Shown piece by piece: positions 45,491-54,540 of a DNA stretch of 64,000 nucleotides. Within the stretch, counting starts at the first letter, position 1. Each line of letters opens with the position of its first letter. The notes below the pieces were generated by a model. The model was not told where the DNA came from and made no database searches. It was given only the letters and a program-made list of their open reading frames with translations. This stretch comes from Cellulomonas alba (GTDB taxonomy: Bacteria; Actinomycetota; Actinomycetes; Actinomycetales; Cellulomonadaceae): assembly GCF_030362835.1 (NCBI RefSeq), contig NZ_JAUCGQ010000001.1, positions 1,653,461 to 1,717,460 of the forward strand. The letters are read 5' to 3'. The position numbers were made by a program, and so were the translations under genes.

Positions 45491-46878
45491 CGGACACCGC
45501 CCTCGGCGCCCGCGCCCGCGCCGACGAGCTCGGCCTCGGCGCGTTCGCGCGTGTACCGGTTCGCCGGGCGGCCGAGCCCGAGGTGGTCGCGCAGCGTGGT
45601 GCCGGTGTACTCGGTGCGGAACAGGCCGCGCGCCTGCAGGATCGGCACCACGTGGTCGACGAACGCGTCGAGACCCGCGGGCAGCGCGGGCGGCATGACG
45701 TTGAACCCGTCGGCCGCGCCGCGGGTGAACCACTCCTCGATGGTGTCGGCCACCTGCTCGGGCGTGCCCGCGACGACGCGGTGCCCGCGTGCGCCCGCGA
45801 GCCGGTGGAGCAGCTCGCGGGTCGTCGGCCGCTCGCGCTCCACGATGCCCGCCACGACCTGCAGCCGGCTGCGCGCGTTGTCGGTCACGTCGCCCGCGCC
45901 CGAGAAGATCTCGAGCGGCACGGGTGCGTCGAGCTCGAGGCCCGTCAGGTCGACGCCCGCGAGGGTGCCGAGCTGGCGCAGGCCGTACTCGGGCACGGTG
46001 AGCTCGTTCAGCTCGCGCTCCAGGATCCGCGCCTCGGCCTCGGTCGAGCCGATGAACGGGCTGATGCCGGGCAGGATCTTGACCTGCTCGGCCCGGCGTC
46101 CGTGCCGGTGCGCGCCCGCCTTGATGTCGGCGTAGAACGCCTGCGCGTCCTCGAGGCGCTGGTGCGCCGTGAAGATCGCCTCGGCCCAGCGCGCCGCGAA
46201 GTCGCGGCCCGCGTTCGACGCGCCGGCCTGGACGAGCACCGGATGCCCCTGCGGCGAGCGCTTGACGTTGAGCGGACCGGCGACGCGCACGTGCTCGCCC
46301 GCGAACTCGACCGCGTGGATCTTCGAGGGGTCGGCGTACCGGCCCGCCTCGCGGTCGAGCAGGATCGCGTCGTCCTCCCAGCTGTCCCAGAGCCGCGTCG
46401 CGGCCCGCAGGAACTCGTCGGCCCGCGCGTAGCGGACCTCCGGGTCCGGGTGCGCGTCGAGGCCGAAGTTGGCGGCCGCGTCCGCCGCCGCCGTCGTCAC
46501 GATGTTCCAGCCCGCACGCCCGTGGCTCAGGTGGTCGAGGGTCGCGAACAGGCGGGCCAGGTTGTACGGCTCGTAGAAGGTGGTGGAGGCGGTGGCGATC
46601 AGGCCGATGCGCTCGGTGTGCGCCGCGATGGTCGCGAGCGTGAGGATCGGCTCGGGGTGGCCGACCGAGTTGAACTCGACGCCGCGGTGCAGCACCGGCC
46701 CGTCGGCGAAGAACACGGCGTCGAGCTTGGCGGCCTCGGCGCGCTGCGCGAGCTGCACGTAGTAGTCGGCGTCGTAGATGCGGTCGGGACTGCTGGACGG
46801 GTGGCGCCAGGCGGCCTCGTGGTGGCCGGCCGGGTGGAGGAAGAGGTTGAGGCTGAGCTGCCGCGGTGCGTCGGACAT
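45487..46878 (-). CDS. LLM-class FMN-dependent monooxygenase (NtaA/SnaA/DszA type)
   Basis: 463 residues, TIM-barrel luciferase-like enzyme of the NtaA/DmoA subgroup: LNLFLHPAGHHEAAWRHP, LDAVFFADGPVLHRG, FYEPYNLARLFATLDHLSHGRAGWNIVTT. Uses FMNH2 and O2 to cleave C-S or C-N bonds in sulfonates, sulfones or chelators. The FMN reductase lies directly downstream and a sulfonate-type ABC system upstream, so an organosulfur compound is the likely substrate. Confidence 0.92.
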   Translation of the reverse strand: MSDAPRQLSLNLFLHPAGHHEAAWRHPSSSPDRIYDADYYVQLAQRAEAAKLDAVFFADGPVLHRGVEFNSVGHPEPILTLATIAAHTERIGLIATASTTFYEPYNLARLFATLDHLSHGRAGWNIVTTAAADAAANFGLDAHPDPEVRYARADEFLRAATRLWDSWEDDAILLDREAGRYADPSKIHAVEFAGEHVRVAGPLNVKRSPQGHPVLVQAGASNAGRDFAARWAEAIFTAHQRLEDAQAFYADIKAGAHRHGRRAEQVKILPGISPFIGSTEAEARILERELNELTVPEYGLRQLGTLAGVDLTGLELDAPVPLEIFSGAGDVTDNARSRLQVVAGIVERERPTTRELLHRLAGARGHRVVAGTPEQVADTIEEWFTRGAADGFNVMPPALPAGLDAFVDHVVPILQARGLFRTEYTGTTLRDHLGLGRPANRYTRERAEAELVGAGAGAEGGVR

Positions 46879-46966
46879 GGCGGTGCCTTTCGGGGTCGGG
46901 GACGAGCTGGTCAGCGGGGCGCCGCTCCGCGACAGCCCGGCGTGCCGCCCGCGTGCCTGGCCCGGG

Positions 46967-47839
46967 TCATGCCGCCCGCCACCGCGACAGGCGGCGCTCG
47001 ACGGAGACGAGCACGGCGTTGACCGCGAGGCCGACCAGCGCGATCGCCACGATCCCCGCGTACATCTCGGGGATCTGGAAGTTGAACTGCGTGTAGGTGA
47101 TGAAGTACCCGAGGCCGGCCTTGGCGCCGACCATCTCGGCCGCGAGCAGCACGAGCACCGACGACGTCGCGGCCATCCGGATGCCCGTGAACACCGTGGG
47201 GACCGCCGACGGCAGCACGACCTTGGCGAACAGCGCGACGCGGCCGATGCCGAGCGACCGCGCCGACTTCACCAGCAGCGGGTCGACCGTCCGCACGCCG
47301 AGGATGGCGCTCAGCAGCAGGGGGAAGAAGCACGCGTAGACGACGATCGCGACCTTCGACGTCTCCCCGATGCCGAGGAGCAGGATGAACACCGGCAGCA
47401 GCGCGAGCGCCGCGGTGTTGCGGAAGATCTCGAAGAACGGCGTCAGGTAGCTCGACACGCGTGACGACGAGCCGATCACGAGCCCGAGGGGCACCGCGAT
47501 CACCAGCGCGATCGCGAACCCGGCGCCGGCCCGCGCGAGGCTCGTCGTGGTGTGCGTGACGAGCGTCCCGTCGGCGACGAGCTCCGCGAACGTACGCGCG
47601 ACCGTCGAGAACGGCGGCAGGAACACCGGGTCGACCCAGCCGGCCCGCGGCGCGACCTCCCACAGCGCGAGGAACGCGACGATCGCGACCGACGCGCGGC
47701 CCGCGACCGCGAGCGCGTGCCGCACCGACCGGCCGCCGGCAGCGGACTGGAACACGGACCGGCGGCCGAGCGTCGGCGGGTCGGCGAACGCGGGCTCGTC
47801 GGCCACGACCGGGGGACGCGAGGCCAGGGTGCTAGACAT
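46967..47839 (-). CDS. ABC transporter permease (SsuC/TauC-like)
   Basis: 290 residues, six membrane helices and the BPD-transp-1 EAA loop (SARSLGIGRVALFAKVVLPSAVPTVFTG). A 40-residue hydrophilic N-terminus precedes helix 1. Belongs to nitrate/sulfonate/taurine uptake systems; overlaps the ATPase gene by 8 bp. The 88-bp gap to the LLM gene shows no terminator. Confidence 0.93.
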   Translation of the reverse strand: MSSTLASRPPVVADEPAFADPPTLGRRSVFQSAAGGRSVRHALAVAGRASVAIVAFLALWEVAPRAGWVDPVFLPPFSTVARTFAELVADGTLVTHTTTSLARAGAGFAIALVIAVPLGLVIGSSSRVSSYLTPFFEIFRNTAALALLPVFILLLGIGETSKVAIVVYACFFPLLLSAILGVRTVDPLLVKSARSLGIGRVALFAKVVLPSAVPTVFTGIRMAATSSVLVLLAAEMVGAKAGLGYFITYTQFNFQIPEMYAGIVAIALVGLAVNAVLVSVERRLSRWRAA

Positions 47840-48677
47840 GCGCGACCTCCTTCTCGGCCGCGACCTCGCCCGCGGAGACGGTGGTCGCCGCCGGCCTGTC
47901 GTGCAGCGCGTCCCACACGCGGTGCCGGTACGCGACGAACCGCGGGTCGGAGCGCAGGTCGGTCGACGACCCGACCGTCCGGTCGCCGAGGTCGACGTCG
48001 ATCACGTCGCGGACGCGCCCCGGCCGGGGCGTCAGGACGACGATGCGCTGGCCGAGGTAGACGGCCTCCTCGATGCCGTGCGTGATGAACAGGATCGTCT
48101 TGCCCGTGGCCCGCCAGATGCGGAGCAGCTCGTCCTGCAGCTGCTCGCGCGTCTGGGCGTCGAGCGCCGCGAACGGCTCGTCCATCAGCAGCACCTCGGG
48201 GTCGAACGCGAGGCTCCGCGCGATCGCGACGCGCTGCTTCATGCCACCCGAGAGCTCGTGCGGGTAGCGCTGCTCGAAGCCCTCGAGCCCGACGAGCGCG
48301 AGGTGCTCGCGCGCGATGCGCTGCCGTTCGGCACGTCGCAGCCCGCGGCCCTCGAGCCCGAGCTCGACGTTCCCCTGCGCCGACCGCCACGGCAGCAGCG
48401 CGTACTGCTGGAACACGATGCCGCGGTCGAGCCCCGGACCCGTCACGGGCCGGCCGTCGAGCAGGATGCGGCCCGCGGTCGGCGCGCTCAGTCCCGTGAC
48501 GAGGTCGAGCAGCGTCGACTTGCCGCAGCCCGACGGGCCCACGACGGTGACGAGCTCCCCCGGCGCGACCGCGAGCGTGAAGTCCTCGAGCGCGACGAAC
48601 CGCTGCCCGGCGCCCGCGCCGCGGACGTCGAACTCCTTGCGCACGCCCTCGAAGGCGAGGCGCGGCTGCGCGGTCAT
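47832..48677 (-). CDS. ABC transporter ATP-binding protein (SsuB/TauB-like)
   Basis: 281 residues. Walker A GPSGCGKSTLLD, signature LSGGMKQRV, Walker B VLLMDEPFAALD, and the SsuB-type FQQYALLPWRSAQGNVELGL. Cytoplasmic ATPase of the uptake system. ATG overlaps the stop of the binding-protein gene (4 bp). The open frame further upstream lies wholly in that gene and is discarded. Confidence 0.94.
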   Translation of the reverse strand: MTAQPRLAFEGVRKEFDVRGAGAGQRFVALEDFTLAVAPGELVTVVGPSGCGKSTLLDLVTGLSAPTAGRILLDGRPVTGPGLDRGIVFQQYALLPWRSAQGNVELGLEGRGLRRAERQRIAREHLALVGLEGFEQRYPHELSGGMKQRVAIARSLAFDPEVLLMDEPFAALDAQTREQLQDELLRIWRATGKTILFITHGIEEAVYLGQRIVVLTPRPGRVRDVIDVDLGDRTVGSSTDLRSDPRFVAYRHRVWDALHDRPAATTVSAGEVAAEKEVAHV

Positions 48678-49807
48678 CGGGTCGCCGCCGGGGTGCTCGC
48701 GGCGCCGCTCGCGGCCGTGGTCGCCGCCGGGGTGCTCGCGACGGGCCTGCCGTCGGGACCCGCGTCGGCGGGGTACGTCCCGTTCGCGTACGGGTTGAAC
48801 GTGTTGGTCCACAGCTTCGTCGGGTCGAGCTGCCCCTCCTTGAGCTGCCCGTTCCGCACCAGCCAGTCGACCCAGATGCTGATCTCGCGCGGCTGGATGA
48901 CGCCGCCCGCGGCGGGGATGGACGACGACTTCCAGTACTGCACGAGGTCGGCGTTCTCGCCGCGTCCACGCTTCTCGATGATCGACCGGAACCGCGCCTG
49001 GACCTGGTCGGCCGGCGTGATCTGCGTCCACCGGATGGCGCGCGCGACGCCCTGGACGAAGTCGGCGACCGCGTCACGGTGCTTCGCGACGAAGTCGTCC
49101 CGGAAGATCAGCGTCCCGTAGGAGAAGTCGCCGAACAGCGTGTCCTCGCCGAACAGCTTGGTGAGGCCGCCGCGGGCGAGCGCCTTGTCCTGCAGCACGC
49201 CCGAGAGCGCGGCGACGTCGACCTGGTGCGCGCGGAGCACCTGCTCGGCGTTGACGGGCGGCACGACGACGAGCTGGACCTTGTTCACCTCGTCGGGCGT
49301 CAGGCCGCCCCGCGCGAGCCACTCGCGCACCACGAACTCCGCCTGCGCGCCGAGCGTGTTGACGGCGACCTTCTTGCCGATCAGGTCGTGCGCGTCGTGG
49401 ATGGGGCTGCCGGCGAGCGTGTAGTAGCCACCCTGCGTCTTCTGGTCGACGCCGTAGTAGGAGATGACCGACGTGATCTTGGCGCCGGTCGACGCGAGCT
49501 TGGCGATCGCGCCGTTGAACGCGCCGCCGAAGTCGGTCTGGCCGGTGACGGTCGCCTGGATCGAGGCGGGGCCGCCGGTGACGTCGCCGATCCAGTCGAG
49601 CCTGACCTTGTGGAAGTAGCCGAGGTCCTCGGCGAGCTCCGGGAACCCGACCTGGCCGACGGACCCCTGGTAGCGCAGGACGGTAGTGCCGCCGGACGCG
49701 TGCGGCGCGGCCGCCTCCGCACCGGCGCAGGCCGCGAGCGTGGCGGCGGTGGCGATGGCGAGCGCCGCGGCGACGGACGCTCGGAGGGCATGGCGAAGCT
49801 GACGCAT
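48674..49807 (-). CDS. ABC substrate-binding lipoprotein (SsuA/TauA-like)
   Basis: 377 residues. A lipoprotein signal ends LAACAGAE (Cys about 27). Periplasmic-binding fold of the NMT1/SsuA type (VLRYQGSVGQVGFPELAEDLGYF, ATVTGQTDFGGAFNGA). It captures the sulfonate-like solute. The last 20 residues are an Ala/Thr/Ser-rich tail encoded by a 21-bp DNA repeat (48681 and 48720). First gene of the five-gene operon. Confidence 0.93.
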   Translation of the reverse strand: MRQLRHALRASVAAALAIATAATLAACAGAEAAAPHASGGTTVLRYQGSVGQVGFPELAEDLGYFHKVRLDWIGDVTGGPASIQATVTGQTDFGGAFNGAIAKLASTGAKITSVISYYGVDQKTQGGYYTLAGSPIHDAHDLIGKKVAVNTLGAQAEFVVREWLARGGLTPDEVNKVQLVVVPPVNAEQVLRAHQVDVAALSGVLQDKALARGGLTKLFGEDTLFGDFSYGTLIFRDDFVAKHRDAVADFVQGVARAIRWTQITPADQVQARFRSIIEKRGRGENADLVQYWKSSSIPAAGGVIQPREISIWVDWLVRNGQLKEGQLDPTKLWTNTFNPYANGTYPADAGPDGRPVASTPAATTAASGAASTPAATR

Positions 49808-49946
49808 GGACGTTCTCTCCTCGTGGAAGGGCGGCCCGCTGGTGGGCCGGTGTCGACGTGCTGGGGCTCAGGGGCAGCACGGACAGCCGAGGGCCGGGGG
49901 CCGACGGCGGGAGGAGATGAACCGACGCGAAGCGCGCATGCGGAGG

Positions 49947-49976
49947 ACCGTAGAGAAAGCCGACCATTCTGATCAA
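49947..49976 (-). promoter_or_regulatory. Candidate promoter of the ABC-LLM operon
   Basis: On the minus strand TTGATC (49971-49976), 18-nt spacer, TACGGT (49947-49952). It lies in the only AT-rich patch (49960-49990) of the 274-bp gap between the binding-protein gene and ltrA. A leader of about 130 nt follows. Confidence 0.5.
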
Positions 49977-50081
49977 CATTAGTTCGCATCGTGAGAAGGA
50001 CACCCGTCCAGGTCGGCACGAGCCGCACCGCGGCGCCCGACTCCCCTAGGCAGGGACGGCCGGGCCCGGCACCCTGGGCGC

Positions 50082-51203
50082 GTGCCGCGCACCCCGCACC
50101 GGGCCACCCGGGTCTCGACGCTCGAGCTGCTGCTCGACCTCGTCTTCGTCGTCACGGTCGGACAGCTCGCGCGGACGGTCGCGGACGACGTCGGCTGGGT
50201 CGCGATCGGGCAGGCCGCCGTGCTGATGGCGGTCGTCTGGTGGATGTACGCCGCGTTCGCGTGGCTGACGAACCAGGCCGTGCCCGACACCACGCCCGTG
50301 CGCGTGCTGCTGATCGCCGCGATGGCCGCATTCCTGGTGCTGTCGCTCGCCATCCCGACGGCCTTCGGGCACGGCGCCGTCGTGTTCGGCTGCGCCTACG
50401 TCGCGGTCGCGGTGATCCACGGCGGGCTGTTCATCGCGCGCGGCGGCGCGAGCGGCGCGGCCGCGATGGTGCGCGTCACGCCCTTGAACGTGCTGATCGG
50501 CGTCGCGATGGCGGGCGCGGGCCTCGCGACCGGCGCGTGGCGGTGGACGCTGGTCGCGGTGGCGCTCGGGCTCATCGTCGCGGGCGCGTCGATCGGGCGG
50601 CGGACCCCGTTCGACCTCGTCGCCGAGCACTTCGTCGAGCGGCACGGGCTGCTGACGATCATCGCGCTCGGCGAGTCGGTCGTGTCCGTGACCGCGAGCG
50701 TGCACGGCGGCGAGCTCGACGCGGGCACGGTCGTCGGCGGTGTGCTGGTCGTCGCGGTGATCGCCGCGCTGTGGTGGTGCTACTTCGTCGGCGACGACGA
50801 GCGGGCCAGCGTGGCGTTCTCCGCGGTCGACGTCGACCGCCGAGCGGGGGCCGCGCTGCGCGCGTTCTACGTCGACCACGGCGTCATGCTGTTCGGGCTC
50901 GTGCTGCTGGGCGCGGGTTTCCACCTGTCGCTCGAGGCGCCGTTCGAGCCGCCGGGCGTCCCGGTCGGGCTGCTGGCCGGGGTCGGCGTCGCACTGTTCC
51001 TGCTGGCGGACGTCGACTACCGGCGGTACCTCGGCCTCGGCACCGGCTGGTGGCGCGCAGCGGCGGCCGCGACGTGCGCGGCGGTGGGTCTGCTCGGCGC
51101 GCGCCTCGACGCGGCCGTGCTCGTCGGCGGCCTCGCGCTCGTTCTGGCGGTCGCGCTGGTTGCCGAGGCGCGGACCGCGCGTCCGGAGCCGGCGGAGGCC
51201 TGA
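50082..51203 (+). CDS. Low-temperature-requirement A family membrane protein
   Basis: 373 residues with about ten membrane segments and the LtrA opening STLELLLDLVFVVTVGQLARTVADD, then FDLVAEHFVERHGLLTIIALGESVV. Function unknown; the Listeria founder is needed for growth in the cold. GTG start without strong ribosome site. Its last codons lie in an imperfect repeat that continues downstream. Confidence 0.9.
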   Translation: MPRTPHRATRVSTLELLLDLVFVVTVGQLARTVADDVGWVAIGQAAVLMAVVWWMYAAFAWLTNQAVPDTTPVRVLLIAAMAAFLVLSLAIPTAFGHGAVVFGCAYVAVAVIHGGLFIARGGASGAAAMVRVTPLNVLIGVAMAGAGLATGAWRWTLVAVALGLIVAGASIGRRTPFDLVAEHFVERHGLLTIIALGESVVSVTASVHGGELDAGTVVGGVLVVAVIAALWWCYFVGDDERASVAFSAVDVDRRAGAALRAFYVDHGVMLFGLVLLGAGFHLSLEAPFEPPGVPVGLLAGVGVALFLLADVDYRRYLGLGTGWWRAAAAATCAAVGLLGARLDAAVLVGGLALVLAVALVAEARTARPEPAEA

Positions 51204-51261
51204 GCCGGCGCAGGTCGGAGCCGCGGAGGCCCGAGCCGGCGGAGGTCGGAGCTGCGGAGGT
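51184..51261. repeat. Imperfect 31-32 bp repeat overlapping the ltrA 3' end
   Basis: Units at 51184-51215 and 51216-51246 share CGGAGCCG-CGGAGGCC-GAGCCGGCG, followed by shortened copies CGGAGCTGCGGAGGT (51247) and CGGAGCCGCGG. The repeat spans the ltrA stop codon and the gap to the next gene. Confidence 0.65.
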
Positions 51262-51308
51262 CGGAGCCGCGGCGGGCGGTCCGCCGCGGCTCGCGGGACG
51301 CTGGCGTC

Positions 51309-52766
51309 GTGGGCTGGTTCGACGCCGAGCGGTACACCGTGGCCCGCGCCGTGGTGCAGCACGGGGTCGCGGCGGTGTACGCGATCGCGTTCTGGGCGGT
51401 GCTGCGCCAGTTCCGGCCGCTGCTCGGCGAGCACGGGCTGCTGCCGGTGCCGGCGTTCGTCGCGCGGGTGTCGTGGCGGCGCACGCCGAGCCTGTTCCAC
51501 TGGCGGTACTCGGACCGGCTGGTCGTCGCCGTCGGATGGGTGGGGCTCGTCGTCGCGCTGACGCTCGTGGCCGGCTTGCCGCAGCGCGGGCCCGCGTGGC
51601 TGCCGCTGATCGCGTTCGCCGTGCTGTGGGCGCTCTACCTGTCCGTCGTCAACGTCGGGCAGGTGTTCTACGGGTTCGGGTGGGAGTCGCTGCTGCTCGA
51701 GGCGGGGTTCCTGGCCGCGTTCCTCGGCTCGGACCGCGTCGCACCGCCGCTGACCGTGCTGGCGCTCTTGTGGTGGCTCGTGCTCCGGCTCGAGCTCGGC
51801 GCGGGGCTGATCAAGTGGCGCGGCGACCCGGCGTGGCGCGACCTCACCGCGCTCTACTACCACCACGAGACGCAGCCGATGCCGGGGCCCGCGAGCCGGC
51901 TGTTCCACCTGATGCCGCGGCCGCTGCACCGCGTCGAGGTGCTTGCGAACTTCGTCGCGCAGCTCGGGGTGCCGTTCCTGCTGCTGGTGCCCGGGCCCGT
52001 CGCGGCGACCGGCGCCGCGGTGATGATCGTGACGCAGCTCTGGCTCGTGCTGTCCGGCAACTTCGCGTGGCTCAACTGGCTGACGATCGTGCTCGCGTGC
52101 TCGGCGATCGACGACCGGGCGTGGGCGTGGGTGCTGCGGCCGTTCGGCGTCGACGTGCCGGGCTTCCACGGCGGGCCCACGCCGGTCTGGTTCGTGGTCG
52201 TCGTGCTCGCGATGACGGCGCTCCTCGCGGTGCTCAGCTGGTGGCCGCTGCGCAACCTGTTCTCGCGGGGGCAGCTGATGAACGCGTCGTTCAACGTCTG
52301 GCACCTCGCGAATGCGTACGGCGCGTTCGGCTCGATCACGCGACGCCGCACCGAGGTCGTCGTCGAAGGGACCACCGACGCCCGACCCGGCCCCGACTCC
52401 GTGTGGCGCGAGTACGAGTTCCGTGGCAAGCCGGGTTCGGTGGGCCGGCTGCCCCGCCAGTTCGCCCCCTACCACCTGCGGCTCGACTGGGGCATGTGGT
52501 TCCTCGGGCTGGGCTCGGCCGCACAGCTGCGGTGGTTCCGGCCGTTCCTCGGACGCCTGCTCGAGGCCGACGCGCCGACCCTGCGTCTGCTCGCGCACGA
52601 CCCGTTCGAGGGCGCGCGCCCGCGCTGGGTGCGCGCGCGGCTCTACCGGTACCGGTACGCGACGCCGGCCGAGCACCGGGTCGACGGCGCGCGATGGGTC
52701 CGCCAGGAGGAGGGTCAGCTGATCGGCGCCGTCGACCTCGCCGGCCTGGCGCGGTACGCGCGCTAG
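51309..52766 (+). CDS. Lipase maturation factor family membrane protein
   Basis: 485 residues. Membrane helices about 15-330, then a soluble domain about 345-480 with RTEVVVEGTTD, LPRQFAPYHLRLDWGMWFLGLG and RARLYRYRYAT, as in LMF1 homologues. The vertebrate protein folds lipases in the ER; the bacterial role is unknown. GTG start; follows ltrA in the same direction. Confidence 0.9.
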   Translation: MGWFDAERYTVARAVVQHGVAAVYAIAFWAVLRQFRPLLGEHGLLPVPAFVARVSWRRTPSLFHWRYSDRLVVAVGWVGLVVALTLVAGLPQRGPAWLPLIAFAVLWALYLSVVNVGQVFYGFGWESLLLEAGFLAAFLGSDRVAPPLTVLALLWWLVLRLELGAGLIKWRGDPAWRDLTALYYHHETQPMPGPASRLFHLMPRPLHRVEVLANFVAQLGVPFLLLVPGPVAATGAAVMIVTQLWLVLSGNFAWLNWLTIVLACSAIDDRAWAWVLRPFGVDVPGFHGGPTPVWFVVVVLAMTALLAVLSWWPLRNLFSRGQLMNASFNVWHLANAYGAFGSITRRRTEVVVEGTTDARPGPDSVWREYEFRGKPGSVGRLPRQFAPYHLRLDWGMWFLGLGSAAQLRWFRPFLGRLLEADAPTLRLLAHDPFEGARPRWVRARLYRYRYATPAEHRVDGARWVRQEEGQLIGAVDLAGLARYAR

Positions 52767-52838
52767 GGTGCGGCCGACCTGCGCGGCCGCGCGGGACGGC
52801 GCGGACCCGCGCGCCGCGTCACGAGCGGAGGGACGGTC

Positions 52839-53594
52839 GTGGGGCTGGACACGCAGCACGGCGGTCCGCGCTGGACCACGGCGTTCCTCGACCTGCCGGG
52901 CGCGGCGTTCGCCGCCTCCGTCGCGTTCTGGCGCGGCGTGACGGCGACCGGGATCTCGGCGCCGCGCGGCGACCACGGCGAGCTCGCCACGCTGGTGCCG
53001 GCGGACGGCGACGCGTTCCTCCGGGTGCAGCGGTTCGACGGCGGTCCCCGGGTGCACCTCGACCTGCACGTCGACGACCCCGTGGCCGCCGCGGCGGCGG
53101 CCGTCGCACTCGGCGCCGCCGAGCTCTTCCGCGAGGACCACGTGGTGCTCCGCTCGCCCGGCGGGTTCGTGTTCTGCGCCGTCCCGTGGCAGGGCGAGCA
53201 GCGGCGGCCGGGACCGGTCGGCGGCGTGGTGGTCGACCAGGTCGCGCTCGACGTCCCTGACGCGCTGCACGCGGCCGAGGTCGAGTTCTGGAGCGCGCTC
53301 ACCGGGTGGGCCGCGGACGGCACGGACGAGCCCGAGCTGACGCTGCTGCGCCGGCACGCGGGGATCCCGCTGCGGCTGCTGCTGCAGCGTCTCGGCTCCG
53401 ATGATCCCCGCCAGTCCGTGACGGCGCACCTGGACCTCGCCGCCGGCGCGGCGCGGCGCGACGTCGCAGACGCCCACGTCGCGGCGGGCGCGCGGATCCT
53501 CGCCGAACGGGCCGACTGGGTCGTGATGCAGGACCCGGCGGGGATCGTCTACTGCCTGACGGCGCGCGAGCCGGTGGTGGGCCGCGCGGACTGA
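52839..53594 (+). CDS. VOC family protein with two glyoxalase-like domains
   Basis: 251 residues. Two VOC halves of about 120 residues: first with VHLDLHVDDPVAAAAAAVALGA and VLRSPGGFVFCAVP, second with VDQVALDVPDALHAAEVEFWSALTGW and MQDPAGIVYCLTA. This matches the two-domain actinobacterial glyoxalase-like proteins. GTG start preceded by GAGGGA. Ligand unknown. Confidence 0.87.
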   Translation: MGLDTQHGGPRWTTAFLDLPGAAFAASVAFWRGVTATGISAPRGDHGELATLVPADGDAFLRVQRFDGGPRVHLDLHVDDPVAAAAAAVALGAAELFREDHVVLRSPGGFVFCAVPWQGEQRRPGPVGGVVVDQVALDVPDALHAAEVEFWSALTGWAADGTDEPELTLLRRHAGIPLRLLLQRLGSDDPRQSVTAHLDLAAGAARRDVADAHVAAGARILAERADWVVMQDPAGIVYCLTAREPVVGRAD

Positions 53595-53630
53595 CCGCTC
53601 GTGATCGGCGAGGGGCGACGCCCCGCGGGC

Positions 53631-53897
53631 TCACTGCTCCGCGTCGGCCCTGCCCTGCGCGGGATGGCGGCTGACGGCCGCCGACTCGAGGATCGACTCG
53701 ACGGTCCGCGCCGACCGGCCCGCGGCGTACGACGCGACGGCGAGCAGCATCGCGATCCCGACGACGACCGCCCGGCCGACGAGCCCCGGCACCGCCATCG
53801 TCAGGGCGACGCAGGGCACGGCGAGCACGGCCAGCACGAAGCACGCGAGCCAGTCGCGATCCCTGCGCTGCTCGAGCTCCGCCCGCATGGTCACCAT
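53631..53897 (-). CDS. Small membrane protein, unknown
   Basis: 88 residues with two hydrophobic helices (about 18-36 and 42-62) between a charged N-terminus and a polar tail (SARTVESILESAAVSRHP). ATG has AGGAGG 7 nt upstream, and a TACCGT box about 35 nt before that, supporting a real gene. No family recognised. Divergent from the NUDIX gene. Confidence 0.68.
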   Translation of the reverse strand: MVTMRAELEQRRDRDWLACFVLAVLAVPCVALTMAVPGLVGRAVVVGIAMLLAVASYAAGRSARTVESILESAAVSRHPAQGRADAEQ

Positions 53898-54008
53898 GCC
53901 GCCACCTCCTGCGAGTGCCGTCATCCTGACGGTAGGACGCCGTTTCGTCACCAGGCGGGGACGTATGTCCCCCGGGCGGCGGACGGACCGGCGTGCGACC
54001 GTGCCGTC

Positions 54009-54479
54009 ATGGCGAGCACGAGCGCGGCACTGCTGCTGTACCGGGTCGATCCCGTCGAGGTGCTGATCGGGCACATGGGCGGGCCGTTCTGGGCGCGCAA
54101 GGACGCGGGGGCGTGGACGATCCCGAAGGGCGCTGCCGAGGGCGAGGAGGACCTGCACGCCGCCGCGCTGCGCGAGTTCGCCGAGGAGCTCGGCATGCCG
54201 GTGCCGGACGCGCGGGAGCCCGACCTGCCGCTGGGCGAGGTGCGGCAGCGGTCGGGCAAGCGCGTCGTCGCGTGGGCCCGGCGCGGGACGCTCGACGTCA
54301 CGACGATCGCGAGCAACCTCGCCGTGGTCGAGTGGCCCCCGCGCTCCGGCCGGACCATGGAGGTGCCCGAGCTCGACCGCGCCGCGTGGTTCACGCCGCA
54401 GGACGCGCGCCCTCTGCTCGTCAGCGGTCAGGCCGAGCTGCTCGACCGGCTGGTCGCCGCGCTGGCCGCGGCCGGATGA
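54009..54479 (+). CDS. NUDIX hydrolase
   Basis: 156 residues. The NUDIX box GAAEGEEDLHAAALREFAEELG (Gx5Ex7REUxEExGU) is intact at about 43-64. The opening SAALLLYRVDPVEVLIGHMGGPFWARKDAGAWTIPKG matches the predicted NTP pyrophosphohydrolase group (YffH/DR0004-type). Hydrolyses a nucleoside diphosphate derivative; substrate unknown. Confidence 0.92.
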   Translation: MASTSAALLLYRVDPVEVLIGHMGGPFWARKDAGAWTIPKGAAEGEEDLHAAALREFAEELGMPVPDAREPDLPLGEVRQRSGKRVVAWARRGTLDVTTIASNLAVVEWPPRSGRTMEVPELDRAAWFTPQDARPLLVSGQAELLDRLVAALAAAG

Positions 54480-54540
54480 CGAACCGCCCCGCCGGCGCAG
54501 CGTCGTGCGTCGGCGGGGCGGTCCGCTGGTCGAGTCGGCG

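Noticed and set aside
49991-53477. Two open frames of over 1000 codons, one on each strand, over ltrA and the lipase-maturation gene
   Set aside because: Both are Arg/Pro/Gly-rich shadows; they cross gene borders and ignore the clear membrane proteins and ribosome sites of the true genes.
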